Shown: positions 1 through 5,341 of the stretch, one piece after another
Position numbering within the stretch: position 1 is the stretch's first letter
How the letters are laid out: the number at the start of each line of letters is the position of its first letter
NCBI GenBank assembly: GCA_937952925.1
Contig: CALFYA010000134.1
Coordinates: 1 to 5,341 of the forward strand
Reading direction: 5' to 3'
Origin: an uncultured Moraxellaceae bacterium
GTDB taxonomy: Bacteria > Pseudomonadota > Gammaproteobacteria > Pseudomonadales > Moraxellaceae
Length of the DNA stretch: 5,341 nucleotides
Notes under the pieces: generated by a model
What the model saw: the letters and a program-made list of their open reading frames with translations, nothing else
Told to the model about the DNA's origin: nothing
Database searches by the model: none
Translations under genes and position numbers: made by a program

Positions 1-465
1 GTATCCGATTTGAGCGAATTGACCCAAGGCGGCTTTAAAACCGTGATTGGCGAGATTGATCCGCTAGATCCCCACAAGGTCGATCGCGTCATTTTGTGTG
101 GTGGCAAGGTCTATTACGATCTCTTGGAAAAGCGTCGTGAGCAAGGCTTGGATAATGTCGCGATTGTGCGGATTGAGCAGTTGTATCCCTATCCTGAAGC
201 GTGTATTCAAAAAGAGATCCTCAAGTACCCCAACGCTCGTCGGGTGGTGTGGTGTCAAGAAGAACCCCAAAACCAAGGCGCTTGGCTGTTTATTGCACCG
301 CGCATCTACGCCTTTGTGCTGAGTGCAGACATGAAGCTGAGCTTTGCAGGTCGTCCTGCCTCAGCAGCACCGGCGTGTGGTTCACCGTATCTGCATGCCG
401 CTCAACAAAGTGACTTGATTATTGATGCGCTAGGCATCCAAACCGAACAGCAAGGAGAATCCTGA
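1..465 (+). CDS. sucA: 2-oxoglutarate dehydrogenase E1 component, C-terminal fragment (cut by window edge)
   Basis: This is the 3' end of the gene for the thiamine-diphosphate-dependent E1 subunit, which decarboxylates 2-oxoglutarate and passes the succinyl group to the lipoyl arm of E2 (SucB) in the cytoplasm. The reading frame is open from base 1 and gives 154 residues before TGA at 463-465, roughly the last sixth of a protein that is usually about 930-950 residues. The TTG at base 10 is an internal leucine codon, not a start. What is visible is the C-terminal domain of the 2-oxoglutarate dehydrogenase E1 family: the stretch RVVWCQEEPQNQGAW (residues about 79-93 of the fragment) and, further on, FAGRPASAAPACGSPYLHAA are characteristic. 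The thiamine-diphosphate site lies upstream, outside the window. The gene ends one base before sucB and its last codons contain the sucB ribosome binding site, so the two are translationally close. Identification is firm; only the edge truncation limits it. Confidence 0.96.
   Translation, partial: VSDLSELTQGGFKTVIGEIDPLDPHKVDRVILCGGKVYYDLLEKRREQGLDNVAIVRIEQLYPYPEACIQKEILKYPNARRVVWCQEEPQNQGAWLFIAPRIYAFVLSADMKLSFAGRPASAAPACGSPYLHAAQQSDLIIDALGIQTEQQGES
452..457 (+). promoter_or_regulatory. Ribosome binding site of sucB, inside the sucA 3' end
   Basis: AAGGAG lies 9 bases before the ATG at 467 and falls within the last codons of sucA. With only one base between the sucA stop and the sucB start, ribosomes finishing sucA can pass directly to sucB. 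This supports 467 as the start and suggests E1 and E2 are translated in a coordinated way (inference). Confidence 0.8.
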
Positions 466-466
466 G

Positions 467-1681
467 ATGGCAACTGAAATCAAGGCGCCGGTATTTCCGG
501 AATCCGTTGCAGATGGCACCGTCGCCACATGGCATAAAAAAGTCGGCGAGCCAGTCAGCCGCGATGAAGTATTGGCGGATATTGAAACCGACAAAGTCGT
601 GCTTGAAGTGGTTGCACCGGCCGATGGCGTGCTGACCGAAATCTTCAAAAATGAAGGCGACACCGTGTTGTCGGCTGAAGTCCTCGCGTCATTTAGTGCA
701 GGTTCAGGCGCTGCCACTGCACCTCAGCAAGCCCAAGCCGAGCAAACCCAAGCGGGTCCTGCGCCAATTGTGGCGCGTCAGGATGCACCAGTTGCTGCCG
801 ATCAAAGCCCTGCAGTACGCAAAGCTGTGGCTGAAAACGGCTTGAATCCTGCGGATATTGCAGGGACAGGTCGTGGTGGTCGCGTCACCAAAGAAGATGT
901 CGCCACTCACCTGAGCGCCCCAAAACCTGCTGCTGCGCCAGCTCCCGTTGCGCCAACCGCTCTGTCGGTGGCGGTGGGTGAGCGCGTGGAAAAGCGCGTG
1001 CCGATGACCCGCTTGCGTGCCAAAGTGGCTGAGCGTCTGCTCGCAGCGAGCCAACAAACCGCCATGTTGACCACCTTCAACGAAGTCAACATGAAGCCGT
1101 TGATGGACATGCGCAAAAACTACCAAGAGCGTTTTGAAAAACGTCATGGCGTGCGTTTGGGCTTTATGTCGTTGTTTGTCAAGGCAGCCACTGAAGCGCT
1201 CAAGCGCTTCCCTGCGGTGAATGCCTCGATCAATGGCAATGACATCGTTTATCACGGCTACTACGACATCGGTGTGGCGGTATCGTCAGATCGCGGTTTG
1301 GTGGTGCCCGTGCTGCGTGATACCGACCGCATGAACTTGGCCGAAGTCGAGAAAAACATCCTCGACTACGGCAAAAAAGCGCGTGACGGCAAGCTCGGCA
1401 TTGAAGATTTGACCGGTGGCACCTTCACCATCAGTAACGGTGGGGTGTTTGGTTCATTGCTGTCCACGCCGATTTTGAACCCGCCACAAACTGCGATTTT
1501 GGGCATGCACAAAATTCAAGAGCGCCCGATGGCAGTCAATGGTCAAGTGGTGATTTTGCCAATGATGTATTTGGCGCTGTCGTATGACCATCGCCTGATC
1601 GACGGCAAAGAAGCGGTCAGCTTCTTGGTCACCATCAAAGAATTGGTGGAAGATCCATCCTTGCTATTGCTCGATTTGTAA
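467..1681 (+). CDS. sucB: Dihydrolipoyllysine-residue succinyltransferase, E2 of the 2-oxoglutarate dehydrogenase complex
   Basis: SucB forms the structural core of the complex. It carries the succinyl group on a lipoylated lysine and transfers it to CoA, giving succinyl-CoA. The 404-residue product has the usual single-lipoyl E2o layout. The lipoyl domain spans residues 1 to about 77 with the lipoyl-lysine K43 in ETDKVV. A flexible Ala/Pro/Gln-rich linker runs from about 78 to 111. The peripheral subunit-binding domain at about 113-150 (SPAVRKAVAENGLNPADI, then GTGRGGRVTKEDV) docks the E1/E3 partners. A second Ala/Pro linker covers about 151-172, and the acyltransferase catalytic domain runs from about 173 to 404. 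The active-site motif DHRLIDG is at 374-380, with H375 as the catalytic base and D379 alongside. Length matches the family (about 400). The start is fixed by AAGGAG 9 bases upstream and by an N-terminus that begins the lipoyl domain directly. Linkage to sucA and lpd argues for the 2-oxoglutarate rather than the pyruvate complex. Confidence 0.98.
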   Translation: MATEIKAPVFPESVADGTVATWHKKVGEPVSRDEVLADIETDKVVLEVVAPADGVLTEIFKNEGDTVLSAEVLASFSAGSGAATAPQQAQAEQTQAGPAPIVARQDAPVAADQSPAVRKAVAENGLNPADIAGTGRGGRVTKEDVATHLSAPKPAAAPAPVAPTALSVAVGERVEKRVPMTRLRAKVAERLLAASQQTAMLTTFNEVNMKPLMDMRKNYQERFEKRHGVRLGFMSLFVKAATEALKRFPAVNASINGNDIVYHGYYDIGVAVSSDRGLVVPVLRDTDRMNLAEVEKNILDYGKKARDGKLGIEDLTGGTFTISNGGVFGSLLSTPILNPPQTAILGMHKIQERPMAVNGQVVILPMMYLALSYDHRLIDGKEAVSFLVTIKELVEDPSLLLLDL

Positions 1682-1690
1682 GGTTTCACG

Positions 1691-1712
1691 GGGCGAGTGA
1701 TTGCGCTCGCCC
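1691..1712 (+). other. Intergenic hairpin between sucB and lpd
   Basis: GGGCGAG (1691-1697) and CTCGCCC (1706-1712) form a perfect 7-bp GC-rich stem. It can be extended inward by T1698-G1705 (wobble) and G1699-C1704, leaving an ATTG loop. It begins 9 bases after the sucB stop. Only TTT at 1718-1720 follows, so it does not look like an efficient intrinsic terminator. A partial terminator, or a structure that shields the 3' end of an upstream processed mRNA, is possible. The fold is seen in the sequence; the role is inference. Confidence 0.6.
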
Positions 1713-1730
1713 ACTGGTTTAGATGGACAA

Positions 1731-1737
1731 AAGGAGG
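1731..1737 (+). promoter_or_regulatory. Strong ribosome binding site of lpd
   Basis: AAGGAGG is a full seven-base match to the consensus Shine-Dalgarno, 10 bases before the ATG at 1748. It is the strongest such site in the window. An earlier ATG at 1738-1740 touches the site and opens only an eight-codon frame ending at TGA, so 1748 is the start. The strength suits a gene lying 66 bases from its upstream neighbour, where coupling cannot be relied on. Confidence 0.85.
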
Positions 1738-1747
1738 ATGATTCCGT

Positions 1748-3184
1748 ATGTCCCAACAATTTGATTTGGTCGTGATTGGCGGCGGCCCTGCCGGTTATGA
1801 AGCGGCCATCCGTGGCGCACAGCTCGGCATGAAAGTCGCCTGTATCGAAAAACGCGTCCACAAAGGCAAACCTTCACTGGGTGGTACTTGCCTCAACGTC
1901 GGCTGTATTCCTTCCAAAGCGCTACTGGACTCCTCACACCGCTATGAAGCCACTGTGCATGATTTGGCGGTACATGGCATCAGCACCGGCGACGTTAGCT
2001 TTGATCTGTCCACCATGTTGGCACGCAAAGACAAAGTGGTCGATGGCCTCACCTCAGGCGTCGCCGCGTTGCTCAAAGGCAACGGCATCGTCTGGCTACA
2101 AGGCACCGGCAAACTCAAAGCGGGCAAAGTGGTGGAGTTCACCCCACTCGATGGCAGCCCTGCCGAAGACATCTCCGCCAAAAACGTGATTTTGGCGTCT
2201 GGCTCAGTCCCCATCAATATTCCTGTCGCGCCCGTTGACCAAGACCGTATCGTCGATTCGACCGGTGCGCTGGAGTTTGGCGACGTGCCCAAACGCTTGG
2301 GCGTGATTGGCGCAGGCGTGATTGGCCTAGAGCTAGGCTCCGTGTGGCGTCGCTTGGGTGCAGAAGTCACCGTGTTTGAAGCACTCGACAGCTTCTTGCC
2401 GATGCTCGACAAACTACTGGCCAAAGAAACCCAAAAGACCCTGAAAAAACAAGGTCTAGACATCCAACTGGGTGCCAAAGTCACCGGTACACAAGTCACC
2501 GATAGCGGCGTGGTGGTCAGCTACCACCAAGGCGGCGAAGACAAAACCGCTGAGTTTGATCGCCTGATCGTGTGTGTGGGTCGTAAAGCCTACGCCGAAG
2601 GATTGCTCGCCGAAGATAGCGGTGTGGCGGTCAATGAACGCGGTCAAATCCAAGTCAATGACTACTGCCTGACCTCGGTCGATGGCGTGTATGCGATTGG
2701 CGATTTAGTCCGTGGCCCGATGCTCGCCCACAAAGCGATGGAAGAGGGCATGATGGTGGTCGAGCGTATGCATGGTCATGCGGCGCAGGTCAACTACGAC
2801 ACCATCATTGGCGTGATTTACACCTCGCCTGAAGTGGCATGGGTGGGTCTGTCCGAAGAAGCCGCCAAAGAACAAGGCATTGACGTCAAGTCTGGTCAAT
2901 TTGCCTTTGCGGTCAATGGTCGAGCACTCGCTGCCAACGAAACCGCTGGTTTTGTCAAATTTGTCGCCGATGCCAAAACCGATCGACTGCTGGGTATGCA
3001 TGTGATTGGCGCCAACGCCGGTGACATCGTGCATCAGGGCATGATCGCACTTGAATTTGTATCGAGTGTCGAAGATCTACAACTGATGACCTTTGCCCAT
3101 CCGACCTTGTCGGAAGTGGTGCATGAAGCCGCGCTCGCTGTCGATGGTCGTGCGATTCACGCCATCCAACGCAAACGCAAATAA
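1748..3184 (+). CDS. lpd: Dihydrolipoyl dehydrogenase (E3)
   Basis: E3 is a cytoplasmic FAD flavoprotein, normally a homodimer, that reoxidises the dihydrolipoyl arm of E2 and passes the electrons to NAD+. The 478-residue product is the normal length. The FAD-binding motif GGGPAG is at residues 11-16. The redox-active disulfide is C48/C53 in GGTCLNVGCIPSK. The NAD-binding motif GAGVIG is at 188-193, and the second FAD contact is in YAIGDL with D319. The C-terminal dimerisation domain carries the catalytic pair H451 and E456 in HPTLSE, which completes the active site of the partner subunit. The loop HKGKPSL before the disulfide is typical of E3 from the Pseudomonas/Acinetobacter group as I recall it. 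Its place between sucB and sucC points to the 2-oxoglutarate complex, but E3 is commonly shared with pyruvate dehydrogenase and the glycine cleavage system; whether this cell has another E3 cannot be told here. Seven of about 44 leucines use CTA, a codon absent from sucC. Confidence 0.98.
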   Translation: MSQQFDLVVIGGGPAGYEAAIRGAQLGMKVACIEKRVHKGKPSLGGTCLNVGCIPSKALLDSSHRYEATVHDLAVHGISTGDVSFDLSTMLARKDKVVDGLTSGVAALLKGNGIVWLQGTGKLKAGKVVEFTPLDGSPAEDISAKNVILASGSVPINIPVAPVDQDRIVDSTGALEFGDVPKRLGVIGAGVIGLELGSVWRRLGAEVTVFEALDSFLPMLDKLLAKETQKTLKKQGLDIQLGAKVTGTQVTDSGVVVSYHQGGEDKTAEFDRLIVCVGRKAYAEGLLAEDSGVAVNERGQIQVNDYCLTSVDGVYAIGDLVRGPMLAHKAMEEGMMVVERMHGHAAQVNYDTIIGVIYTSPEVAWVGLSEEAAKEQGIDVKSGQFAFAVNGRALAANETAGFVKFVADAKTDRLLGMHVIGANAGDIVHQGMIALEFVSSVEDLQLMTFAHPTLSEVVHEAALAVDGRAIHAIQRKRK

Positions 3185-3186
3185 AC

Positions 3187-3215
3187 CATCAGGCTGAGAG
3201 ATCCTCAGCCTGATG
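3187..3215 (+). other. Perfect 12-bp hairpin between lpd and sucC
   Basis: Bases 3187-3198 (CATCAGGCTGAG) and 3204-3215 (CTCAGCCTGATG) are exact reverse complements around the five-base loop AGATC. The stem starts two bases after the lpd stop. On the + strand it is followed by TAAACTCC, with no T-run, so it is not a canonical terminator for the operon transcript. Read on the - strand, one base after the stem comes TTTATTT (complement of 3185-3179), which resembles an intrinsic terminator facing antisense transcripts. The perfect pairing is seen in the sequence; mRNA stabilisation, partial termination or processing are inferences. Confidence 0.75.
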
Positions 3216-3249
3216 TAAACTCCTGTCTGGGATCATACAAGGTACACCC

Positions 3250-4425
3250 ATGAATCTGCATGAATATCAAGGCAAACAACTGTTTGCCAAATATGGCCTG
3301 CCTGTCACCACTGGTATCGTGGCAAGCACCCCTGAAGAAGCGCGTGCAGCCGCCGAGCAAATTGGCGGTGGTTTGTATGTGGTCAAGGCTCAAGTCCATG
3401 CAGGCGGTCGCGGTAAAGCGGGCGGTGTGAAGCTGGTCAAAACCTTGGATGAAGTCGAGCAGTTTGCCAAAGACAAACTCGGCACCAACCTCGTCACTTT
3501 CCAAACCGACGCCAAAGGTCAACCGGTCAACAAAATCTTGGTCGATACCCCTGTAGACATCGCCAAAGAATTGTATTTGGGCGCAGTAGTGGATCGTGCC
3601 ACCCGTAAAGTGGTGTTTATGGCTTCCACCGAAGGTGGCGTCAACATCGAAGACGTGGCACACAACACCCCCGAAAAAATCCTGAAAATTGCGATTGATC
3701 CGCTGATTGGCGCACAGGCTTACCAAGCGCGTAACATTGCAGGGCAATTGAACCTCAATGCCAAACAAACCCGTCAATTTGCCGACATTTTCCAAAAATT
3801 GGCCAAAATGTTTGTCGAAGAAGATCTGGCATTGCTGGAGATCAACCCACTGGTGATCAAAGCCGACGGCGACTTGTTCTGTCTGGACGCCAAAGTGGTG
3901 ATCGACTCCAACGCCTTGTATCGTCACCCTGACCTCAAAGCGATGGATGATCCCAGCCAGATCGATGATCGTGAGCGTCAAGCCGCCGAGTGGGAACTCA
4001 ACTACGTCGCACTCGAAGGCAACATCGGCTGTATGGTCAATGGTGCTGGCCTTGCGATGGCAACCATGGACATCATCAAGCTCAAAGGCGGTCAACCGGC
4101 CAACTTCTTGGATGTGGGCGGTGGTGCGACCAAAGAGCGTGTGACCGAAGCATTCAAAATCATCTTGTCTGACTCGGCGGTTGAAGCGGTATTGGTCAAC
4201 ATTTTCGGCGGTATCGTGCGCTGTGACATGATTGCTGAAGGCATCATCGAAGCCGTGAAAGACGTTGGCGTGAAAGTCCCCGTCGTGGTGCGTTTGGAAG
4301 GCAACAATGCAGCCCTTGGCGCGCAAAAACTGCGTGACTCCGGTCTGAACCTCACCCCAGCCGCCTCGCTCAACGAAGCCGGTGAGCTGGTTGTCAAAGT
4401 TGCTGCCGACGCCAAAAACGCCTAA
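3250..4425 (+). CDS. sucC: Succinyl-CoA synthetase (succinate-CoA ligase), beta subunit
   Basis: SucC is the nucleotide-binding subunit of the cytoplasmic enzyme that converts succinyl-CoA, ADP (or GDP) and phosphate to succinate, CoA and ATP (or GTP), working with SucD. The 391-residue product is close to the usual 388 or so. The N-terminal ATP-grasp fold starts at MNLHEYQGKQLF. It has the nucleotide-binding segment with K46 and GRG at 53-55 (within AGGRGKAGG), and E197 and N199 in LEINPLV. D213 in CLDAK is the expected magnesium ligand. The C-terminal CoA-ligase domain contains NGAGLAM (264-270), FLDVGGGATKERV (286-298) and NIFGGIVRCD (317-326). These numbers coincide with the E. coli enzyme as I remember it, so no insertion is present in the core. 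The start has a modest AAGG at 3239-3242, 7 bases upstream, and an N-terminus typical of the family. The sequence alone does not settle ATP versus GTP preference. The gene uses no TTA, CTA or TCA codons, in keeping with strong codon bias. Confidence 0.98.
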   Translation: MNLHEYQGKQLFAKYGLPVTTGIVASTPEEARAAAEQIGGGLYVVKAQVHAGGRGKAGGVKLVKTLDEVEQFAKDKLGTNLVTFQTDAKGQPVNKILVDTPVDIAKELYLGAVVDRATRKVVFMASTEGGVNIEDVAHNTPEKILKIAIDPLIGAQAYQARNIAGQLNLNAKQTRQFADIFQKLAKMFVEEDLALLEINPLVIKADGDLFCLDAKVVIDSNALYRHPDLKAMDDPSQIDDRERQAAEWELNYVALEGNIGCMVNGAGLAMATMDIIKLKGGQPANFLDVGGGATKERVTEAFKIILSDSAVEAVLVNIFGGIVRCDMIAEGIIEAVKDVGVKVPVVVRLEGNNAALGAQKLRDSGLNLTPAASLNEAGELVVKVAADAKNA

Positions 4426-4429
4426 GGAG
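4424..4429 (+). promoter_or_regulatory. Ribosome binding site of sucD, overlapping the sucC stop codon
   Basis: AAGGAG shares its first two bases with the TAA stop of sucC. Two in-frame ATGs follow, at 4433 and 4436. The spacing is 3 bases to the first and 6 to the second, so 4436 is the better start. The overlap of stop codon and binding site suggests coupled translation of the two subunits, which act in equal amounts (inference). Confidence 0.8.
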
Positions 4430-4435
4430 ACCATG

Positions 4436-5317
4436 ATGAGCGTATTAATCGACAAAAACACTAAGGTCATCTGCCAAGGCATCACCGGTAGCCAAGGCAC
4501 TTTGCATACCCAGCAAGCCATTGAGTACGGCACCCAGATGGTCGGTGGCGTCACCCCAGGTAAAGGCGGCACCACGCACCTTGGCTTGCCCGTATTTGAC
4601 ACGGTCAAAGAAGCGGTCGAAAAAACTGGTGCTACGGCCTCGGTGATTTATGTGCCTGCATCGCTGTGCAAAGACGCGATCTTGGAAGCGGTAGACGCAG
4701 GCATTGAGCTGGTGGTGTGTATCACCGAAGGCGTGCCCACCCTCGACATGCTGTTTGTCAAAGAGTACATCTTGCAAAAAGGCGGCGTGCGCATGGTGGG
4801 GCCAAACTGCCCTGGCGTGATCACCCCTGGTCAATCCAAGATCGGCATTATGCCGGGTAGCATCCACTTGCCCGGTAAAGTTGGCATTGTCTCGCGTTCG
4901 GGTACTTTGACCTATGAAGCGGTCAAGCAAACCACTGATCTGGGCTTTGGTCAATCGACCTGTATCGGGATTGGCGGCGACCCCATCCCTGGTATGACCT
5001 TTATCGATGCGCTGGCTTTGTTCCAAAACGATCCACAAACCGAAGCGATCATCATGGTCGGTGAAATTGGTGGTTCAGCCGAAGAAGAAGCGGCTGAGTT
5101 TATCAAAGCCAATGTGACCAAGCCTGTGGTGTCGTACATTGCGGGTGTGACTGCACCTGCCGGTAAGCGGATGGGTCATGCCGGTGCGATCATCTCCGGT
5201 GGTAAAGGCACTGCCGCTGAGAAATTTGCTGCACTGCAAGCGGCAGGTGTCAAAACCGTCGATAACCCTGCGATGCTCGGTCAAGCATTGGGTGAGTTGA
5301 CCGGCTGGCTCAAGTAA
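4436..5317 (+). CDS. sucD: Succinyl-CoA synthetase (succinate-CoA ligase), alpha subunit
   Basis: SucD binds CoA and carries the histidine that is phosphorylated during the reaction, forming the enzyme with SucC. The 293-residue product is close to the family's usual 290 or so. The N-terminal CoA-binding Rossmann domain begins MSVLIDKNTKVICQGITGSQ, with the glycine-rich turn at 15-21, followed by GGVTPGKGG (37-45). The ligase domain holds GPNCPGV (122-128), SRSGTLTYE (153-161) and GIGGDPIPG (178-186). E210 in MVGEIGG is the residue expected to contact the phosphohistidine. The active-site H248 is in GKRMGHAGAIISGGKGTA, where E. coli numbering would be H246. The start was set at 4436 rather than 4433 because of ribosome-binding-site spacing and because MSVLI is the usual beginning in relatives. 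An upstream in-frame ATG at 4382 would overlap sucC by 44 bases and add a tail foreign to the family. The TAA is at 5315-5317; the remaining 24 bases show no gene or terminator. Confidence 0.98.
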   Translation: MSVLIDKNTKVICQGITGSQGTLHTQQAIEYGTQMVGGVTPGKGGTTHLGLPVFDTVKEAVEKTGATASVIYVPASLCKDAILEAVDAGIELVVCITEGVPTLDMLFVKEYILQKGGVRMVGPNCPGVITPGQSKIGIMPGSIHLPGKVGIVSRSGTLTYEAVKQTTDLGFGQSTCIGIGGDPIPGMTFIDALALFQNDPQTEAIIMVGEIGGSAEEEAAEFIKANVTKPVVSYIAGVTAPAGKRMGHAGAIISGGKGTAAEKFAALQAAGVKTVDNPAMLGQALGELTGWLK

Positions 5318-5341
5318 GGTGAGCGAGTGAAGAAGGGCGCA

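Noticed and set aside
10..12. TTG at 10 as the start of a short separate gene.
   Set aside because: The frame is open to base 1 and the protein is plainly the C-terminal domain of SucA cut by the window edge.
704..1255. 183-codon - strand open frame opposite sucB.
   Set aside because: It is in codon register with sucB and reflects avoidance of TTA, CTA and TCA codons; no ribosome binding site or recognisable domain.
2325..2338. Inverted repeat GCCTAG-AG-CTAGGC inside lpd.
   Set aside because: It lies in the codons for the conserved NAD-binding segment (I-G-L-E-L-G); the 2-base spacing is too tight for a stable RNA loop, and it is most simply a by-product of coding, helped by two CTA codons.
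1942..2499. 185-codon - strand open frame opposite lpd.
   Set aside because: It lies wholly within a clearly functional gene and its translation shows only low-complexity Ser/Thr/Pro-rich sequence with no recognisable domain.
3216..3221. TAAACT before sucC as a -10 promoter element.
   Set aside because: It matches only four of six consensus positions and has no plausible -35 box at the right distance (the stem occupies that space).
3199..3234. Possible pseudoknot or alternative pairing between GATCC in the lpd-sucC hairpin (3200-3204) and GGATC at 3230-3234.
   Set aside because: Only five base pairs, built on the self-complementary GATC, are expected often by chance; not enough to claim a switch.
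4382..4435. In-frame ATG at 4382 that would lengthen SucD to 311 residues.
   Set aside because: It overlaps sucC by 44 bases, has no suitable ribosome binding site and adds a tail absent from the family; the site AAGGAG at 4424-4429 points to 4436.
4433..4435. ATG at 4433 as the sucD start, one codon before the chosen one.
   Set aside because: It is only 3 bases from the Shine-Dalgarno, against 6 for 4436. It would add a single methionine, so the difference is minor and cannot be fully excluded.
5318..5341. The 24 bases after sucD, with GAGCGAG and AAGGGCG, as the start of a terminator.
   Set aside because: No complementary arm is present before the window ends, so nothing can be supported.

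Overview
The window is one stretch of a central-metabolism operon. All five genes are on the + strand and in the order sucA (3' end only) - sucB - lpd - sucC - sucD. It encodes the end of the E1 subunit, the complete E2 and E3 subunits of the 2-oxoglutarate dehydrogenase complex, and both subunits of succinyl-CoA synthetase. These are two consecutive TCA-cycle steps: 2-oxoglutarate to succinyl-CoA, then succinyl-CoA to succinate with formation of a nucleoside triphosphate.

The likely host is a gammaproteobacterium. Having the E3 gene (lpd) between sucB and sucC is typical of the Pseudomonas/Acinetobacter side of the class; in E. coli lpd lies elsewhere, with the pyruvate dehydrogenase genes. 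From memory, the E3 sequence resembles Acinetobacter/Moraxellaceae Lpd closely (insertion HKGKPSLGGTCLNVGC, C-terminus ending AIHAIQRKRK). The base composition, mid-50s percent GC by eye, is higher than most Acinetobacter, so a relative in Moraxellaceae or a nearby family is my best guess. This is inference from memory, not from a search.

Layout: 1-465 sucA 3' end; one base; 467-1681 sucB; a 66-base gap with a GC-rich hairpin and a strong Shine-Dalgarno; 1748-3184 lpd; a 65-base gap with a perfect 12-bp hairpin; 3250-4425 sucC; 10 bases; 4436-5317 sucD; then 24 bases with nothing recognisable. sucA/sucB and sucC/sucD are tightly coupled pairs, while lpd is set apart by a structured gap on each side. 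No promoter is visible, so transcription presumably starts upstream of the window, and any operon terminator lies beyond the right edge.

All catalytic residues I checked are present and the four complete genes have normal lengths. There are no insertions, frameshifts, mobile elements, RNA genes or CRISPR arrays. I see no undescribed biological system; the points worth a second look are the two intergenic hairpins around lpd and their possible effect on transcript levels.
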